DNA of 64,000 bases from Medicago truncatula (GCF_003473485.1 NC_053046.1:10116001-10180000); one strand, 5' to 3'. Counted from the first letter of the stretch, positions 1 through 10,896 are shown. Translations and numbers: made by a program. The notes: a model not told the origin generated them from the letters alone.

Positions 1-26
1 ATTTGTTTTCTTTGGGGAAACCATAG

Positions 27-1874
27 ATTGGAGCTGTTTTTATATGGACTTACGTGTACAACATAATGCGGATTTCTTCAAGAAATGTTCACAAAGAATG
101 TAACAAAAGTAGTGATTCCATCACCTTGGAGGATTCAAGGGATGTATCACAATCAATCATAGAGGAAGGCTCTGAAAATTATACAAGTCCAACAAAAGGC
201 AATGTGGATGATGCATACACCCTATTGCTTTCTAAGAATGAGTCTGAGCAGAAAATTAAGGTTGCTATAAACTTCCTTTTCATATATCTTATATTTAGAA
301 GAAAAAAATCCAAAAAGAAAGGATCAATATATCAAATCTTCTTATGTTTGCAGGTGCCAGTCTTTGATAAAATTAAGCATAAATTTGGAATGATTTTAGG
401 CAACCCAAATTTCAGAGGCATATTTTCACCAGCAACTCTTGGGGCGGTATGATATATTTTTCATTTTCTACGTGAACTTATGTTTTGCTTTGCAACAGTC
501 CAATGCAAATATAGTAATATAATTTGCACAGTATGTTACTCATGTATATATATATGTGAAAAAGAAAGGAAAATTTATGATTAAAATTTTCCTTATGCAG
601 ATTGTTGGATTTATTGTTGGTGTAGTTCCTTGGTTACGTAGGTTAATGATTGGAAGCAATGCTCCTCTTCATGTGATTGAAGACTCTGCTTCCATGTTGG
701 GGTATATGCATCTCAAATTTTCATCTTTAAGATTTTTGAATCACATAAGGTTACATTATATCCTGTTATTACATGCAGTGATGCTGCCATTCCAACAATA
801 ACCCTTATAATGGGTGCCAACCTTCTTAGAGGTAAAGCATATATGTAAAATGTGGTGCTTAGTACTAGTCCTCTCGAACTTGTAAACACGGGTCAAAATA
901 GTTCTTGATTTTTGCAAATTGATAAATACATCGATGAAATTGTAAAAGATCATTTTAAATAGTCGCTCAATTAATCTCTATCATTAGAGGTTGTGATGTG
1001 ACGGATCAGTTGAATTTGTGGTCCCTCCACGTTGATTATACATCAATGTATGTATGCTAGAGGTTAATCTGTCTTGAATTTAGATCTCTTAACTATTGAC
1101 CAATTTGTCACTGATATGACCTAAATTTTATAGGCAAATTAGTTGATAGTGAAAGTATGATGATGTGAGATCAATGTACAATATGACATGTTCAACTAAC
1201 GTGCTACATCATCACCTCTAATAACAAAAGTTGACCAACATACTATTTTGAATGACATTTTACAATTTCGAGAATAATTAACCAATATTAAAAATTGAAG
1301 GACTATGTTGACCAATGTTTACAACTTCGAGAACTAACTTACATATTCACTCGTCTCTTATATATAGAGTTGAGCTAGCTTTTTAATGTCAACATTTAGT
1401 TTAATTAATAATTTCATTGGAGTGGATAAATGAGCAGGATTGAAGGGAGCAAGTACTCCATTTTGGACAATTATAGGAATCATAGTAGTTCGATATATCT
1501 TGCTCCCAATTTTTGGAGTTCTAATTATTAAAGGTGCAACACATTTGGGTTTGGTGCAAATAGATCCCTTATATCAGTTTGTACTTCTCCTTCAATATGC
1601 ACTTCCACCAGCCATGAATATAGGTAATACATAAACTTTTATTATTTTCTTAGTCATATATAATAATTCACATAACATTAGATAATTTACTTTAGTAATT
1701 ATCTTTTTTGGTTATAATATGGTTCAAAGTGTATTTCCTATGTCTACAGGTACCATAGCACAATTATTTGGAGCTGGTGAAAGTGAATGTTCTGTAATGA
1801 TGCTATGGACCTATGCATTGGCGTCAATTGCAGTGACTCTTTGGTCAACCTACTTCATGTGGCTTGTCTCTTGA
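27..1874 (+). CDS. PILS: PIN-LIKES (PILS) auxin efflux carrier family protein, 5'-partial
   Basis: Seen: six exons in one continuous phase at 27-260, 354-446, 601-701, 779-831, 1438-1623 and 1750-1874, ending in TGA. The window opens in an intron whose AG is at 25-26. The peptide starts IGAVFIWTYVYNIMRI, runs through a polar loop rich in Ser/Glu/Asn (about residues 15-75), then VPWLRRLMIG, PTITLIMGANLLRG, LLQYALPPAMNIG and LFGAGESECSVMMLWTYALA. Known: these are signatures of the C-terminal half of PILS/auxin efflux carrier membrane proteins, which sit in the ER membrane and control intracellular auxin. The helices after the loop are the last transmembrane bundle. About the first half of the protein lies left of the window. 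The 606-bp intron between 831 and 1438 is much longer than the others and holds an insertion. The family is certain; the PILS number is not. Confidence 0.93.
862..1342. repeat. Inverted-repeat insertion in a PILS intron
   Basis: The left side reads agtcctctcgaacttgtaaa and the right side, reverse-complemented, carries a closely related end (tagttctcgaagttgtaaac), followed in both arms by a 'tcaa.atagt' motif. Internal copies of the 'tcgaaattgtaaaa' motif also occur. This looks like a non-autonomous TIR element. No clear target-site duplication was found, so the ends are approximate. Confidence 0.4.
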
Positions 1875-2790
1875 TTATTATTTTTCATTGCTATGGTTAT
1901 TATTCATTATTTATTAATATACTTTATTTTTTACAATATTAAATTTCATCCTTTCAAGTTTCAACTCAACTTTATCTGTAACTTGAAGAAGCTTTTTCCT
2001 CATATATGTATATATGTGTGAGTATGCAACAGGTCATTTATGATTTATCAATTTATTTATCCGCATATATATATATGCGGCTTATAGGTAATGCCTTCTC
2101 ATCTATAAATTCCTATATTCATTGGATCATTGCAGATATTTTTGTATCTAATAATGTACTCAAGACAAATATTCGTCTGTAGATGACAAAAACAGTTTGT
2201 CGTATCTGTGCCGTGCATCATGCAACTTGCACCAACCGTGTATTATTTGGTCTATATTGGCAGCAGCATCAAATTCAAACTCCTATTAAAATAGTTTAAG
2301 TTTCCCTAATTTCCAAAATATATAGGCTTAAGTTAAGTTATTCTCCCTAATAAGAAAATGATAACTTATGCTCTTAAGTTATTCTCCTTAATGAGTTAAG
2401 TTATATGTTTTCTTATTTAAATCAGAGTATAGAAAATAGTCTGTGCCTACATTGAAAAAATATGTTAGATAATTTTATGACTATATTATAAAGTTGGATG
2501 TTTCTTTGTTTGATGAGATGATGAACTTCTACTTATGGTAATGCACAAATCTAAAATTCATTCAGAATTTGAAAAACCTAAAAGAGAAGACAAAAAAGAA
2601 GTTGAAGAGTACTCATTATGGAAATATGGTTAGTCATGAGAATTATCTTGTACTATTTGAAGATGAAGTTGATGACAAATTAAAAAAATGTGAGATTTTG
2701 AATTAAGGAATGATATATTGTGTCAAGTGTAAATTCTCATCTAAATCCCACATGGAGCTGTAGGAAGAAAAAAGTAGAGAGTTATTATAT
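1875..2790. other. Intergenic, 3' flank of PILS
   Basis: AT-rich. It should include the PILS 3' UTR and polyadenylation region. Short TA/CA runs lie near 2010-2080. No gene was recognised. Confidence 0.5.
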
Positions 2791-3269
2791 TGGCTTAATT
2801 GCACTTTTTCCTCCTATAGTTTGTCAATTGTGCGATTTTGCATCCTATAGTTTTAAACGAGCGATTTTGCCCCCTTTCTGATTTTATGGTCCCCATGACA
2901 TTTAGTGATGATATGTCTGTTTTTTATCAATTAATGTGTGTCACGTGTGTAATTCCATTTTTTAAAAAATAAAAAAAATGGTATTTTTCAGATTTTGAGA
3001 GAAGGGGGCACGTGATTTTTCAGATTTTAAGAAGAAATATCACGTGTCTCATTCTCTCAAAATCTGAAAAATACCATTTTTTTATTTTTTAAAAAATGGA
3101 ATTATACACGTGACACACATTAATTGATAAAAAATCAGTACTAAATGTCATGGGGACCATAAAATCAGAAAGAGGGAAAACTATAGGGGATAAAATCGCT
3201 CGTTTAAAACTATGGGGTGCAAAATCGCACAATTGACAAACTATAGGAGGAAAAGTGCAATTAAACCTA
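2791..3269. mobile_element. Fold-back (long-TIR) MITE, 479 bp
   Basis: The two halves are near-perfect inverted copies. The left end, TTAATTGCACTTTT followed by CCTCCTATAGTTTGTC, returns reverse-complemented at the right end. The centre is also palindromic around CACGTG motifs near 3011 and 3042. Arms are over 200 bp. Flanks (2782-2790 ttattatat; 3270-3278 ttatatata) are similar but not identical, so a Mutator-like 9-bp duplication is possible but unproven. No transposase is encoded. Confidence 0.8.
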
Positions 3270-3686
3270 TTATATATATGGGCAGATATTTTGAGTTTTT
3301 TTATCTTCACCAAATCAATCTTGGTGTTTTGGGGCTTGGGTGGTGGTGTGTTACGATGAGAGGACAAATATGTGGTGATATTAAGGACAAGAAAAACTCT
3401 CACCTGAGGAGAGTTTCTACTCAATATTAGAAGAACGAAAAGATGATGTTCTACAACTACAGATTTATGCGTTATCTAAGTGAAAAATTTAATTTAATTT
3501 AGAGTATAAATTAAACAATATCAAATGTTGATGAATAAATACGATTCATATCTCCCTAAAAAAAAACATGGTTCGTATGTTTGCTCGAAAAAAGAAAAAA
3601 CGAGGTTCATATCATATATACTTGCCTAACTAATGAACAATAGATAGGGTTTTTAAGTTTAATAGTTTGTTTCGAATAGTAGTTTT

Positions 3687-3732
<46 letters not shown>

Positions 3733-4288
3733 AATTGGTCCATTAATTTGTTTTTTTGGTAACAAAATGACCATTGTTTTCATCTAACTTTGTTAAAAAA
3801 ACGCTTACATGAATCATTTAACATTGAGGTGAAAGATCCAAAAAACATTTATGACACTAGACATGATCGGTTACATACATTTTTTTTACAAATAAAAATT
3901 TCATCAACAACATTATAAATCAAGTAATCGATTGAATATGTTTTGAATAAAGACCGAAAAATACAACTATGAACCTTAATTTTGAGAGCGATGAATTTGG
4001 ACCTACCAACCTAGCAATAATTGTCCACATAGACCTTACTTGATGCATATATTTTATGTCTTAAAGGACTAACTGATATAAAAGACCAACTTCTAACTAA
4101 AAGGACAAATTCGATACAAACGTTAAACTTAAAGATCCCATGATATAATTTTTTTCTGTAGTAATAAATAATAGATATATCCCTAAAAAAATTAGATAAA
4201 AATAATCAAAATAATAGATATATTATTCACCTTTTTTTTAATTTTAAATATTGACATTTTACAAATTTAAATTAGAAAAGTTGATGTT
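3270..4288. other. Intergenic, low-complexity
   Basis: AT-rich with a T-run of about 35 bases at 3690-3724. No gene or RNA signature was recognised. Confidence 0.5.
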
Positions 4289-4440
4289 ATATGTCCCCGT
4301 AAACATAATTCAATTAGTAGAGACAATTCATTGTAATATACAGAGATCAGAGTTCAAACTCAAATTTCAACTACTTGAAATTTTTTTGAATGTTTATTAC
4401 GTTCAAATAAATCAGCCAACCATTTACCATCCACAAGGGT
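4289..4440 (+). mobile_element. Degenerate tRNA-derived SINE
   Basis: The order TCCCCGTAAACATAATTCAA (decayed box A), 'gagacaa', then AGAGTTCAAACTC (decayed box B) matches the better-kept SINE at 10897-11034. The tail has decayed. Confidence 0.45.
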
Positions 4441-5194
4441 AAGATTTTACTCTATAAGACATGATACATGGGATGGTTGTGACTTGTGAGAAAAAAATTG
4501 AGTACTTAATGAACTTTAAAGGTATGAAATAAGTATCTCATACATTTGCGGGTCCCACACATCTATAATACTAAAAAACAAAATTAAATGATATAGAGTT
4601 ATTGATAAATGACCGATGAATCCTATTTTAAAAAATTATGTGATGTGTTAGGATGAAGAGATTAAGGGTTTATTAAATACTATTATTAAAATTTTATAAA
4701 TGAGTGATGTGTAAATGTGACTTTCAAGTATTAAAAAAAGAATTTCTATGTTGGAGTTGCTCTTACTACAGCATGATGACCCGAAACGTGTCACAATGTT
4801 AAAGTCCATTGTTACCCTTGAAGCATAGTTACGTGGCACCTCCACAAACTTAATTAAAGCACTTTACCAAACCCAAAAATGGAAGAAAGAAAAAAAAACA
4901 CTTTCAAGTTTCAAGTAAACCTTTGGTTTTCCAAGTGAAACAATGGCAGCTGCATGAATCTTTTTGTTATGTTTATGAAGAAGGAAACCGAGCCAGTTAG
5001 TTAACTTTGGGAAAGGGCAAAGGGAATGGACCATAGAACACAAACAACAAGAACCTTCCATGTCCTCTTTGGGCAAGGTAAACATTTTCATTCCCTTTCC
5101 AAAAATCTCTCATTTTTATGGTGCGATTTGTAGTAAAAATGTGCAATGTTAGTACTTCTATGTGATTTTTACGGGCTGTGTCACAAAAAACATG

Positions 5195-5204
5195 AAAAAA
5201 AAAA
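5195..5204 (-). terminator. Pol III T-run terminator of U3 copy 1
   Basis: Ten A on the plus strand, so ten T on the coding strand, 8 bp beyond the U3 3' end. This is the expected stop signal for plant U3, a Pol III transcript. Confidence 0.8.
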
Positions 5205-5212
5205 GTTGTTTT

Positions 5213-5428
5213 GAGTCTGTCAGACAACCGTGTGACCATCTCAGTCAGTTGAACTAGGCCGAGAACGATCATCTACAGCTGAAGATGATGCACACATCAT
5301 CCTGGCCGTTAATCACGCTCTGATCACACGGTCATGGTTCATCCACCAGACGTATGTTCCTGTCTCCTTAGAAATCAAGGACACAGTAGTACGATCCTAT
5401 AGAACAGATCCTGTTCAAGTAAGGTCGT
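5213..5428 (-). ncRNA. U3: U3 snoRNA, copy 1 (intact)
   Basis: Read on the minus strand, the 216-nt RNA starts ACGACCUUACUUGAACAGGA, the plant U3 5' end. It carries box B (GAGCGUGA), box C (GAUGAUCGUUCU) and, next to the 3' end, box D (GUCUGA). U3 base-pairs with the pre-rRNA external spacer and 18S region and guides the early cleavages of the small-subunit processome in the nucleolus. All boxes are intact here. A USE and TATA lie upstream at Pol III spacing and a T-run follows. This is the best candidate for the working copy. The exact ends are inferred from family knowledge and may be off by a few bases. Confidence 0.96.
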
Positions 5429-5451
5429 GCTTGATTGTGCTCAGTTTCAGG

Positions 5452-5494
5452 TATATAAACAGTTGAGTTTTTCTGTTATTAAGCGATGTGGGAC
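5452..5494 (-). promoter_or_regulatory. U3 copy 1 promoter (USE + TATA, Pol III spacing)
   Basis: On the minus strand GTCCCACATCG (5484-5494) is a perfect plant snRNA upstream sequence element. TTTATATA (5452-5459) is the TATA box, about 24 nt before the start. The gap between them is 24 bp, the spacing that in plants specifies RNA polymerase III. Confidence 0.93.
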
Positions 5495-5689
5495 TAACTT
5501 CGTTGTTTTTGTTGTAACTCTCGCTTTGGGTTTTAGATATAAAATGCTTTTAAGTTTTGCAATCTTTCAAGATTCTGTAGCAAAACAAAAGCAGCTTTGG
5601 TGGGGCTACCGTTTCAAGAATCTGGGGCCCATTTTCATGAATGGTAAGATTTTACAGCTGAAATTTTAAATGTGTTTGCATTGTGCTTT

Positions 5690-6430
5690 TATATTTAGTG
5701 GTTGTTAGCAGCAGATAATACTTTAGTGTGTGTTTGAATCAACGATGAATTAGGCAAAATCACGGCAAGCCATTGTGATCTTGGCAAAAGCTACACTTTG
5801 TAGCATAACAACATCACGGTGCCATCGTTATTTCGTCAAATTCACTGTATTCATGTTATTGTATGAAGGTTTTCATTAAAAGTTGCATGCTTTTTAAAGT
5901 ATTGCTTTTCCCCTTAGAATGAATTGTTCGCCTCGTTTTCAAATTCTATCAGTTGTCTCCTTCCACTTGAAACTGTTGCTTTTTATACTCTTAAGTGAAA
6001 ACTGATGATTGGATAAACTGTTTAAAATCTTGAGATGTTTGGCAGTGGCTCATTTTGTATACTCTATATGCTTAAGCATTCTGGCGGGGAGCTGTATATA
6101 TTTTTCTCTGAGAAAGTTAAATCGATCACCTTGTTCATCTTTCACTTTAAGTGGTAGTTAGCAGCAGCTAACACTTTAGTAAGATTTTATAGCTGAAATT
6201 TTAAGTGGTAGTTAGCAGCAGTTAACACTTTAGTGCATGTTTAAATTGACGATGAACTAGGCGAGTGAAATCACGGCGAGCCATTGTGATTTTGGCAAAA
6301 GCTACACTTCGTAGCATCAACAACATCACAGTTCCACCGTTATTTCGACAAATTCACCGTGATTTAAGTTATCGTATGAAGTTTTTCATTAAAAGTTACA
6401 TGCTTTTAAAAATATTATACTTATCGCCTT
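5690..6430. repeat. Imperfect tandem duplication between U3 and U5 of unit A
   Basis: The segment 5695-5900 (GTTAGCAGCAG..., CATTGTGATCTTGGCAAAAG, TTCATTAAAAGTT) is repeated at about 6205-6420 with scattered substitutions and small indels. No coding potential was recognised. It fills most of the U3-U5 gap, which has no other gene. Confidence 0.7.
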
Positions 6431-7000
6431 AGAATAAGTATTTTAAAGTGCAACATAAATAGTAAAAAGCATTCAGAGTTTCTACAATGACTTTGATAAG
6501 TAAAAAACAATTCGCTCTTGCAAGGAAGGCTTGGAGATGACTTTTAGAACTTCATTCCATGTGTCCATTCTCTTTTCCTAAAACAAAGGTTGGGTGTAAT
6601 GCCATAACAGATTTGATTGATGGTGTGAGGACTGAGGATTTGGCAACAAAATACAAATCTGTATTTATGAGTCATTTCAAAATATTTGCCAAGTGCAACA
6701 ATATGAATTATACAATGAATTGTACTATGTTCTTTAAAAAAAGTTAAACTGATCACCTTCTTGTGCAATGAAGAGTACTATCTCGTTTCATATTTCATTG
6801 GTATTTTTTAATGACGCCTAATAACTATTTATACTTTATAGTGCATGCATAACATGTTGACCAACGTCATTTGTAAACGAATGTTGCAGGTGACTGAGTT
6901 GTCAAGGGGAAAGATGAGTGAATAGGGGAAAGATGTGAGAACAGGTTCCTCATTCTCAAGGGGAGAAAGGAAGTAGTCTAGTTAATTGGTGTCGGATAAA

Positions 7001-7049
7001 CTCCCACATCGACCAATTCATAAACTAAACTATGCTGCTTACTTATAAA
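7001..7049 (+). promoter_or_regulatory. U5 copy 1 promoter (USE + TATA, Pol II spacing)
   Basis: CTCCCACATCG at 7001-7011 (consensus RTCCCACATCG, first base off) and TATAAA at 7044-7049 are separated by 32 bp. This wider gap is the plant Pol II snRNA promoter class. Confidence 0.9.
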
Positions 7050-7077
7050 ACGAAAAGACCTCAGCTTGTTAAAATTT

Positions 7078-7201
7078 ACGGAGCTGTGTGATGATCACAT
7101 AGCGAACTATTCTTTCGCCTTTTACTAAAGAATACCGTGTGAGCGTCACAATTAGCGGCATACACTAGTTTTTGGAAGAGTCCTCTTCATTGAGGGCTCT
7201 G
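7078..7201 (+). ncRNA. U5: U5 spliceosomal snRNA, copy 1
   Basis: Stem I closes as AUUCUUU / AAAGAAU around the invariant U5 loop CGCCUUUUACU, which holds the exon ends in the spliceosome. Further down are the Sm site AGUUUUUGGA and a 3' hairpin (AGAGUCCUC paired with GAGGGCUCU). The start is set about 29 nt after the TATA box at an A shared by all three copies. The RNA is about 124 nt. It differs from copy 3 at four positions, none in the loop or Sm site. The 3' end is approximate. Confidence 0.95.
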
Positions 7202-7215
7202 CAAATTTAGTTCAA
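7202..7215 (+). terminator. 3' box of U5 copy 1
   Basis: CAAATTTAGTTCAA matches the plant snRNA 3'-end formation signal CA(N)3-10AGTNNAA directly after the terminal hairpin, as expected for a Pol II snRNA gene. Confidence 0.88.
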
Positions 7216-7876
7216 TATTTTTGTATTCTTTTATTTTTATGTGGTTGCTATGTTATTGGTATGCCTACTTTAATGGAACAACTTGTATAAATTCGTTGTT
7301 GGTAATACTTCCCTAATTTGTTTCTAGAGGAGTGACTCTCGACAAAACAGCAGCATAGAGTAGCATTTATTTTTAATCATCATCCCCTCAAACGGACACT
7401 CCTATTCGTTGCCAATAGGGGCGGGAATAGGTAAGAGTAAGACCATCCGCCAGGGGTCTACGGCCTAGGCTACATCAGACCTTTGACCAAGTTTTTTCTT
7501 AAATAGATAAGCCTAAGATTCTATTAGAAGTTTATTTAATTAAAAAGGCCAAACTAAAGGTCATACAAAAAAAAAAAAAGAAGTTTTTAGGCCTACTAGG
7601 ACAACATATTTAAGTAAATATAAATAATATTTTTTATTTTTCTTATTATTATTATTATAACGAATTCTGTACTTCGGATTAAATTATAATTTTATTAAAT
7701 AATTTAAGTGTATAGAGTAGCCAAATAAGAGAAAGATCATAGTGCCTACTTTGTCTGATTTAACTGTTTTGAGAAGAAAGCTACTCGTAGTTGCCAGATG
7801 TTTAATTTTCTGGTATAGTTTGTAGACACATTTTGACTGTTGTTAGGGTGAATAACCTTCTTACTTTACCATCAAA

Positions 7877-8360
7877 TTATATTTTCAAAAGATGAAGCCG
7901 AAATGCTAAAAGTGGTGTCATATTGGATGAATGAACTGATTTGTCAAATGATGCTCCGGATTCTCTAGTATCCGATACAATAATCTTTGCCATGAGGCCC
8001 TTAAGTATGTTGATGAGGGAGTGAATATCCGATGAGTGCCCTTGTACAATAATCTTTGGCATACTTGTTCGTTCATCAACTACAAGTTGTGATGGAAGAA
8101 GACCTTCAATTGAGATATGAATATCCGATGAGGACACTAATTGCCAGCAACTGTCCACATGAGATAGTTGAAGTCAGGAGCTGCACAGTAGTTGGAGTTC
8201 AAAGGCATCGATATGAGTAGCGTGTACAACACGAATGAGGGTTTGGTTAATGTGCCAGATTCCTACGAAGAGGTTTTTATAGACAAATCTGTCGCTCGAG
8301 TGAAAAAACCAATTGATGAAGTTCTTCAACCGTGTACAGCAACACTTGGTTGATAATGAG
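7877..8360. other. Coding-like scrap of unknown origin
   Basis: On the minus strand an open frame at 7877-8158 contains a repeated SSDIH motif. On the plus strand an ATG at 8213 opens about 47 codons with balanced composition (MSSVYNTNEGLVNVPDSYEE...). The family was not recognised. It may be gene debris or chance. Confidence 0.2.
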
Positions 8361-8990
8361 GATGTACAGATTTCGTAGGATGATACAGAGATTCCATCTG
8401 TTAGTTTCTTTGATAAAACTTAGTTGCCGCCAAAGATAAAAGCGTATTTACTGTTCCCTAGTGAGAATTGGTTTGCTTTATATTCTTTGTTTGTTTCATT
8501 TCATGTTTATGCTAATGTATTAGTCTTGAGATGATTGCATAATTTCATAGACCATTGTTGACTTGATTTATAGATGAATGGATGATAATAGTTTGTTATC
8601 GAAGAGTTACTAATGTTCTAATATAGTAGTTTCTGCAATACCATGTTACTCTTAGCACTAGTCATTTGGCATGCTGTCAAAATTTGTGGCTTCTAGCTTG
8701 GTATTTTATCCCTGTAACTTTTCTGTTGTCATTTTAGAAGTGAGAAAGTAAGAGTGGGATTTTCTTATCTGTGGGTTGAAAATCATAATCAAATCACGAA
8801 GCAGATGTGATTTTACACAAATGGGAAGAGATATTATAAGTAGCTCCTTTGATATTTTCTCCCCGGTATTTGGTGAATTGATGCTTGAATAGGTTTTAAA
8901 TTCTATTTGTTCTCTCCTTCCTCCTAAGTGGAATCTACATTATCATTCCCTTCTCAAATCATATTTGTTTTTTATGGTGCGTTTTGTTGT

Positions 8991-8999
8991 AAAAAAAAA
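8991..8999 (-). terminator. Pol III T-run of U3 copy 2
   Basis: Nine A on plus (T9 on the coding strand), 15 bp past the U3 3' end. Confidence 0.65.
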
Positions 9000-9014
9000 G
9001 TACAATGTCGTTTT

Positions 9015-9230
9015 CAGTCTGAAAGACAACCGTGTGACCATCTCAGTCAGTTGAACTAAGCCAAGAACGATCATCTACAGCTGAAGATGATGCACACATC
9101 ATCCAGGCCGTTAATCACGCTCTGATCACACGGTCATGGTTCATCCACCAGACGTATGCTCCTGTCTTCTTAGAAATCAAGGACACAGTAGTATAATCCT
9201 ATAGAACAGATCCTGTTCAAGTAAGGTCGT
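9015..9230 (-). ncRNA. U3: U3 snoRNA, copy 2 (box D altered, probably failing)
   Basis: Same length (216 nt) and same 5' end as copy 1, with about ten substitutions. Box B and box C are kept. Box D reads GUCUUU in place of GUCUGA, and GGAUCGUAC in the 5' domain reads GGAUUAUAC. Box D is needed to bind the C/D core proteins and stabilise U3, so this copy is likely a drifting or dead gene even though its promoter is intact. Sequence changes are seen directly; loss of function is inferred. Confidence 0.9.
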
Positions 9231-9253
9231 GCTAGAATGTGCTTAGTTTCAGG

Positions 9254-9296
9254 TATATAAACAATTGAGTTTTTCTGTTATTAAGCGATGTGGGAC
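9254..9296 (-). promoter_or_regulatory. U3 copy 2 promoter (USE + TATA)
   Basis: GTCCCACATCG on minus (9286-9296) and TTTATATA (9254-9261) keep the 24-bp Pol III gap found at copy 1. Confidence 0.9.
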
Positions 9297-10084
9297 TAAG
9301 TTTGTGGTTTTCGTTGTAACTCGTTTTTTGGGATTTATTATATATAAATGCCTTCGAAATTCTGTAACCAGACAAACACAGCTCTGGTGGTGCTACTGTT
9401 TCAAGTAGCTGGGGCCCATTTAAATATTGCAAATTGTTGTTTTGTTGAACATGTATGCTTATGTACATCTTAAAATTTTGTGAATCAGGTTCGCCAAATG
9501 CCTGTTATTTCTCTGCTTATGGATGAGTGTACAGAAATAATTCTTACATATGTTTAGACTAATATAATATTTTTGAGAAGAGATGAGGTTGAATATCCCG
9601 CAAGTGCAAAGCAATTTCATCTTTGTCATTTTTAAATGAATGTTGCAGGTGACTGAGTTGTGTACAGGTGTCAGATCAGCTTATCTGGATCCTTCCTTCG
9701 TAATACCATCAACACAATCTTTGTCTGAAGGAGTAACCAGGAGTTTTGTAGTTATTAATATAGTAAGTATTTTATCATAGGGATCAAATTCTCCAACTCT
9801 TATCTCTCAATTTTTTTATCATCTGTGTTCCAACCACCAAGAAGAGAAAGAAGCCTCTGTATCTTAGTCTCTTTCTTTTGGAAGAAAAGCTTCAATGAAT
9901 GTTTAATGTTCTAGCTTTGAGATATTGAAGAAAACTATATGATTTAAAACATATGAAATTGAAGAGAAAAGATTAAACATTTCAAATAAATATGTGGATG
10001 AGTGAATAGGGGAAAGATGTGACAACAGGTTCTTCATTCTCAAGGGGAGAATGGAAGTAGTCAAGTTAATTAGTGTCTGACAAA

Positions 10085-10133
10085 GTCCCACATCGCCCAG
10101 TTCATAAACTAAACTATGCAGCTTTCATATAAA
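10085..10133 (+). promoter_or_regulatory. U5 copy 2 promoter (USE + TATA)
   Basis: GTCCCACATCG at 10085-10095 is a perfect USE. TATAAA at 10128-10133 follows after 32 bp (Pol II class). Confidence 0.93.
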
Positions 10134-10160
10134 ATGAAAGGATCTCTACTTTTTTTAAGC

Positions 10161-10284
10161 ACGGAGCCGTGTGATGATCACATAGCGAACTATTCTTTCG
10201 CCTTTTACTAAAGAATACCGTGTGAGCGTCATAATTAGCGGCATACGCTAGTTTTTGGAAGAGTCCTCTTTATTGAGGGCTCTG
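10161..10284 (+). ncRNA. U5: U5 spliceosomal snRNA, copy 2
   Basis: 124 nt with the invariant loop CGCCUUUUACU on an AUUCUUU/AAAGAAU stem, Sm site AGUUUUUGGA and intact 3' hairpin. It differs from copy 3 at two positions only (a C-to-U in GCGUCAU and one base of the terminal loop). It looks functional. Confidence 0.96.
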
Positions 10285-10298
10285 CAAATTTAGTTCAA
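10285..10298 (+). terminator. 3' box of U5 copy 2
   Basis: CAAATTTAGTTCAA, same as copy 1, matches CA(N)3-10AGTNNAA. Confidence 0.88.
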
Positions 10299-10489
10299 TT
10301 TTTTTGTATTCTTTTTTTAATGTAGTTGCTATGTAATATGGTATGCTATTTGTTTAAGGTAGTTATTTAAAAACTTGTAAAATTCATTGTTGGTAATACT
10401 TTCCCTAATTTGTTTCTAGAAGAGTGACTCTTGACAAAACAGCATAGAGTAGCATTTAAATTTTAATCATCATCCCCTCAAAGTGAAAT

Positions 10490-10562
10490 AGGGGCGGCCT
10501 GCCCCGGGTGGGTATAGGTAAGAGACCATCCGATAGGGGTCTGCCCCGGGTGGGTATAGGTA
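10490..10562 (+). repeat. Short GC-rich direct repeat
   Basis: CTGCCCCGGGTGGGTATAGG occurs twice about 43 bp apart, in a strikingly GC-rich patch. A related sequence lies at 7420-7500. It is probably a transposon scrap. Confidence 0.6.
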
Positions 10563-10896
10563 AGTTGTTTAATTTAAAATGATGATATATCATATTTAAA
10601 TTGAAATTTTTAGGGAGTTTTTAGGTAATTCGATGAATATTGATAATTCTACATCATCATATCGTATGATACGTCATCAAACATATCACATCATTGTTTC
10701 TTAATCCAAAAATATGAGAAAGGATCAAAACTGAGGGATTTCAAAATGAGGGACCAATTTCATGAGTGAATGAAAATATGAAGAATAAAACTATAATTAA
10801 GCAAAAATGATTTATAGTATAAATTAAATAATTTCAAATGTTGATGATAAATCTGGTTCATACAATATTTAATTGTCAATAAGTAAAATGTATAAG

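Larger units (their letters stand above)
4765..7215. repeat. snRNA repeat unit A (U3 minus / U5 plus)
   Basis: First of three related segments. The stretch 4765-5210 upstream of the U3 3' end resembles 11440-11830. The U3 gene and its promoter resemble 9015-9296. The U5 gene and its promoter resemble 10085-10298 and 13498-13711. The ends are approximate because they were aligned by eye. Confidence 0.75.
7216..9000. other. Spacer between units A and B
   Basis: Apart from a coding-like scrap at 7877-8360 and GC-richer sequence at 7420-7500 that resembles 10490-10562, no gene was recognised. The part 8505-8940 is closely repeated at 11990-12420 and belongs to the duplicated array. Confidence 0.6.
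8505..10298. repeat. snRNA repeat unit B (U3 minus / U5 plus)
   Basis: Second unit. Besides the RNA genes, 9766-10080 is almost the same as 13185-13500 (TTATTAATATAG.. to the U5 USE) and 8505-8940 matches 11990-12420. Its U3-U5 spacing is shorter than in unit A because the internal tandem block is absent. Confidence 0.75.

Noticed and set aside
5427-5669. 80-codon open frame on plus across the U3 promoter
   Set aside because: It lies over the USE/TATA of U3 on the opposite strand and has no homology; chance frame.
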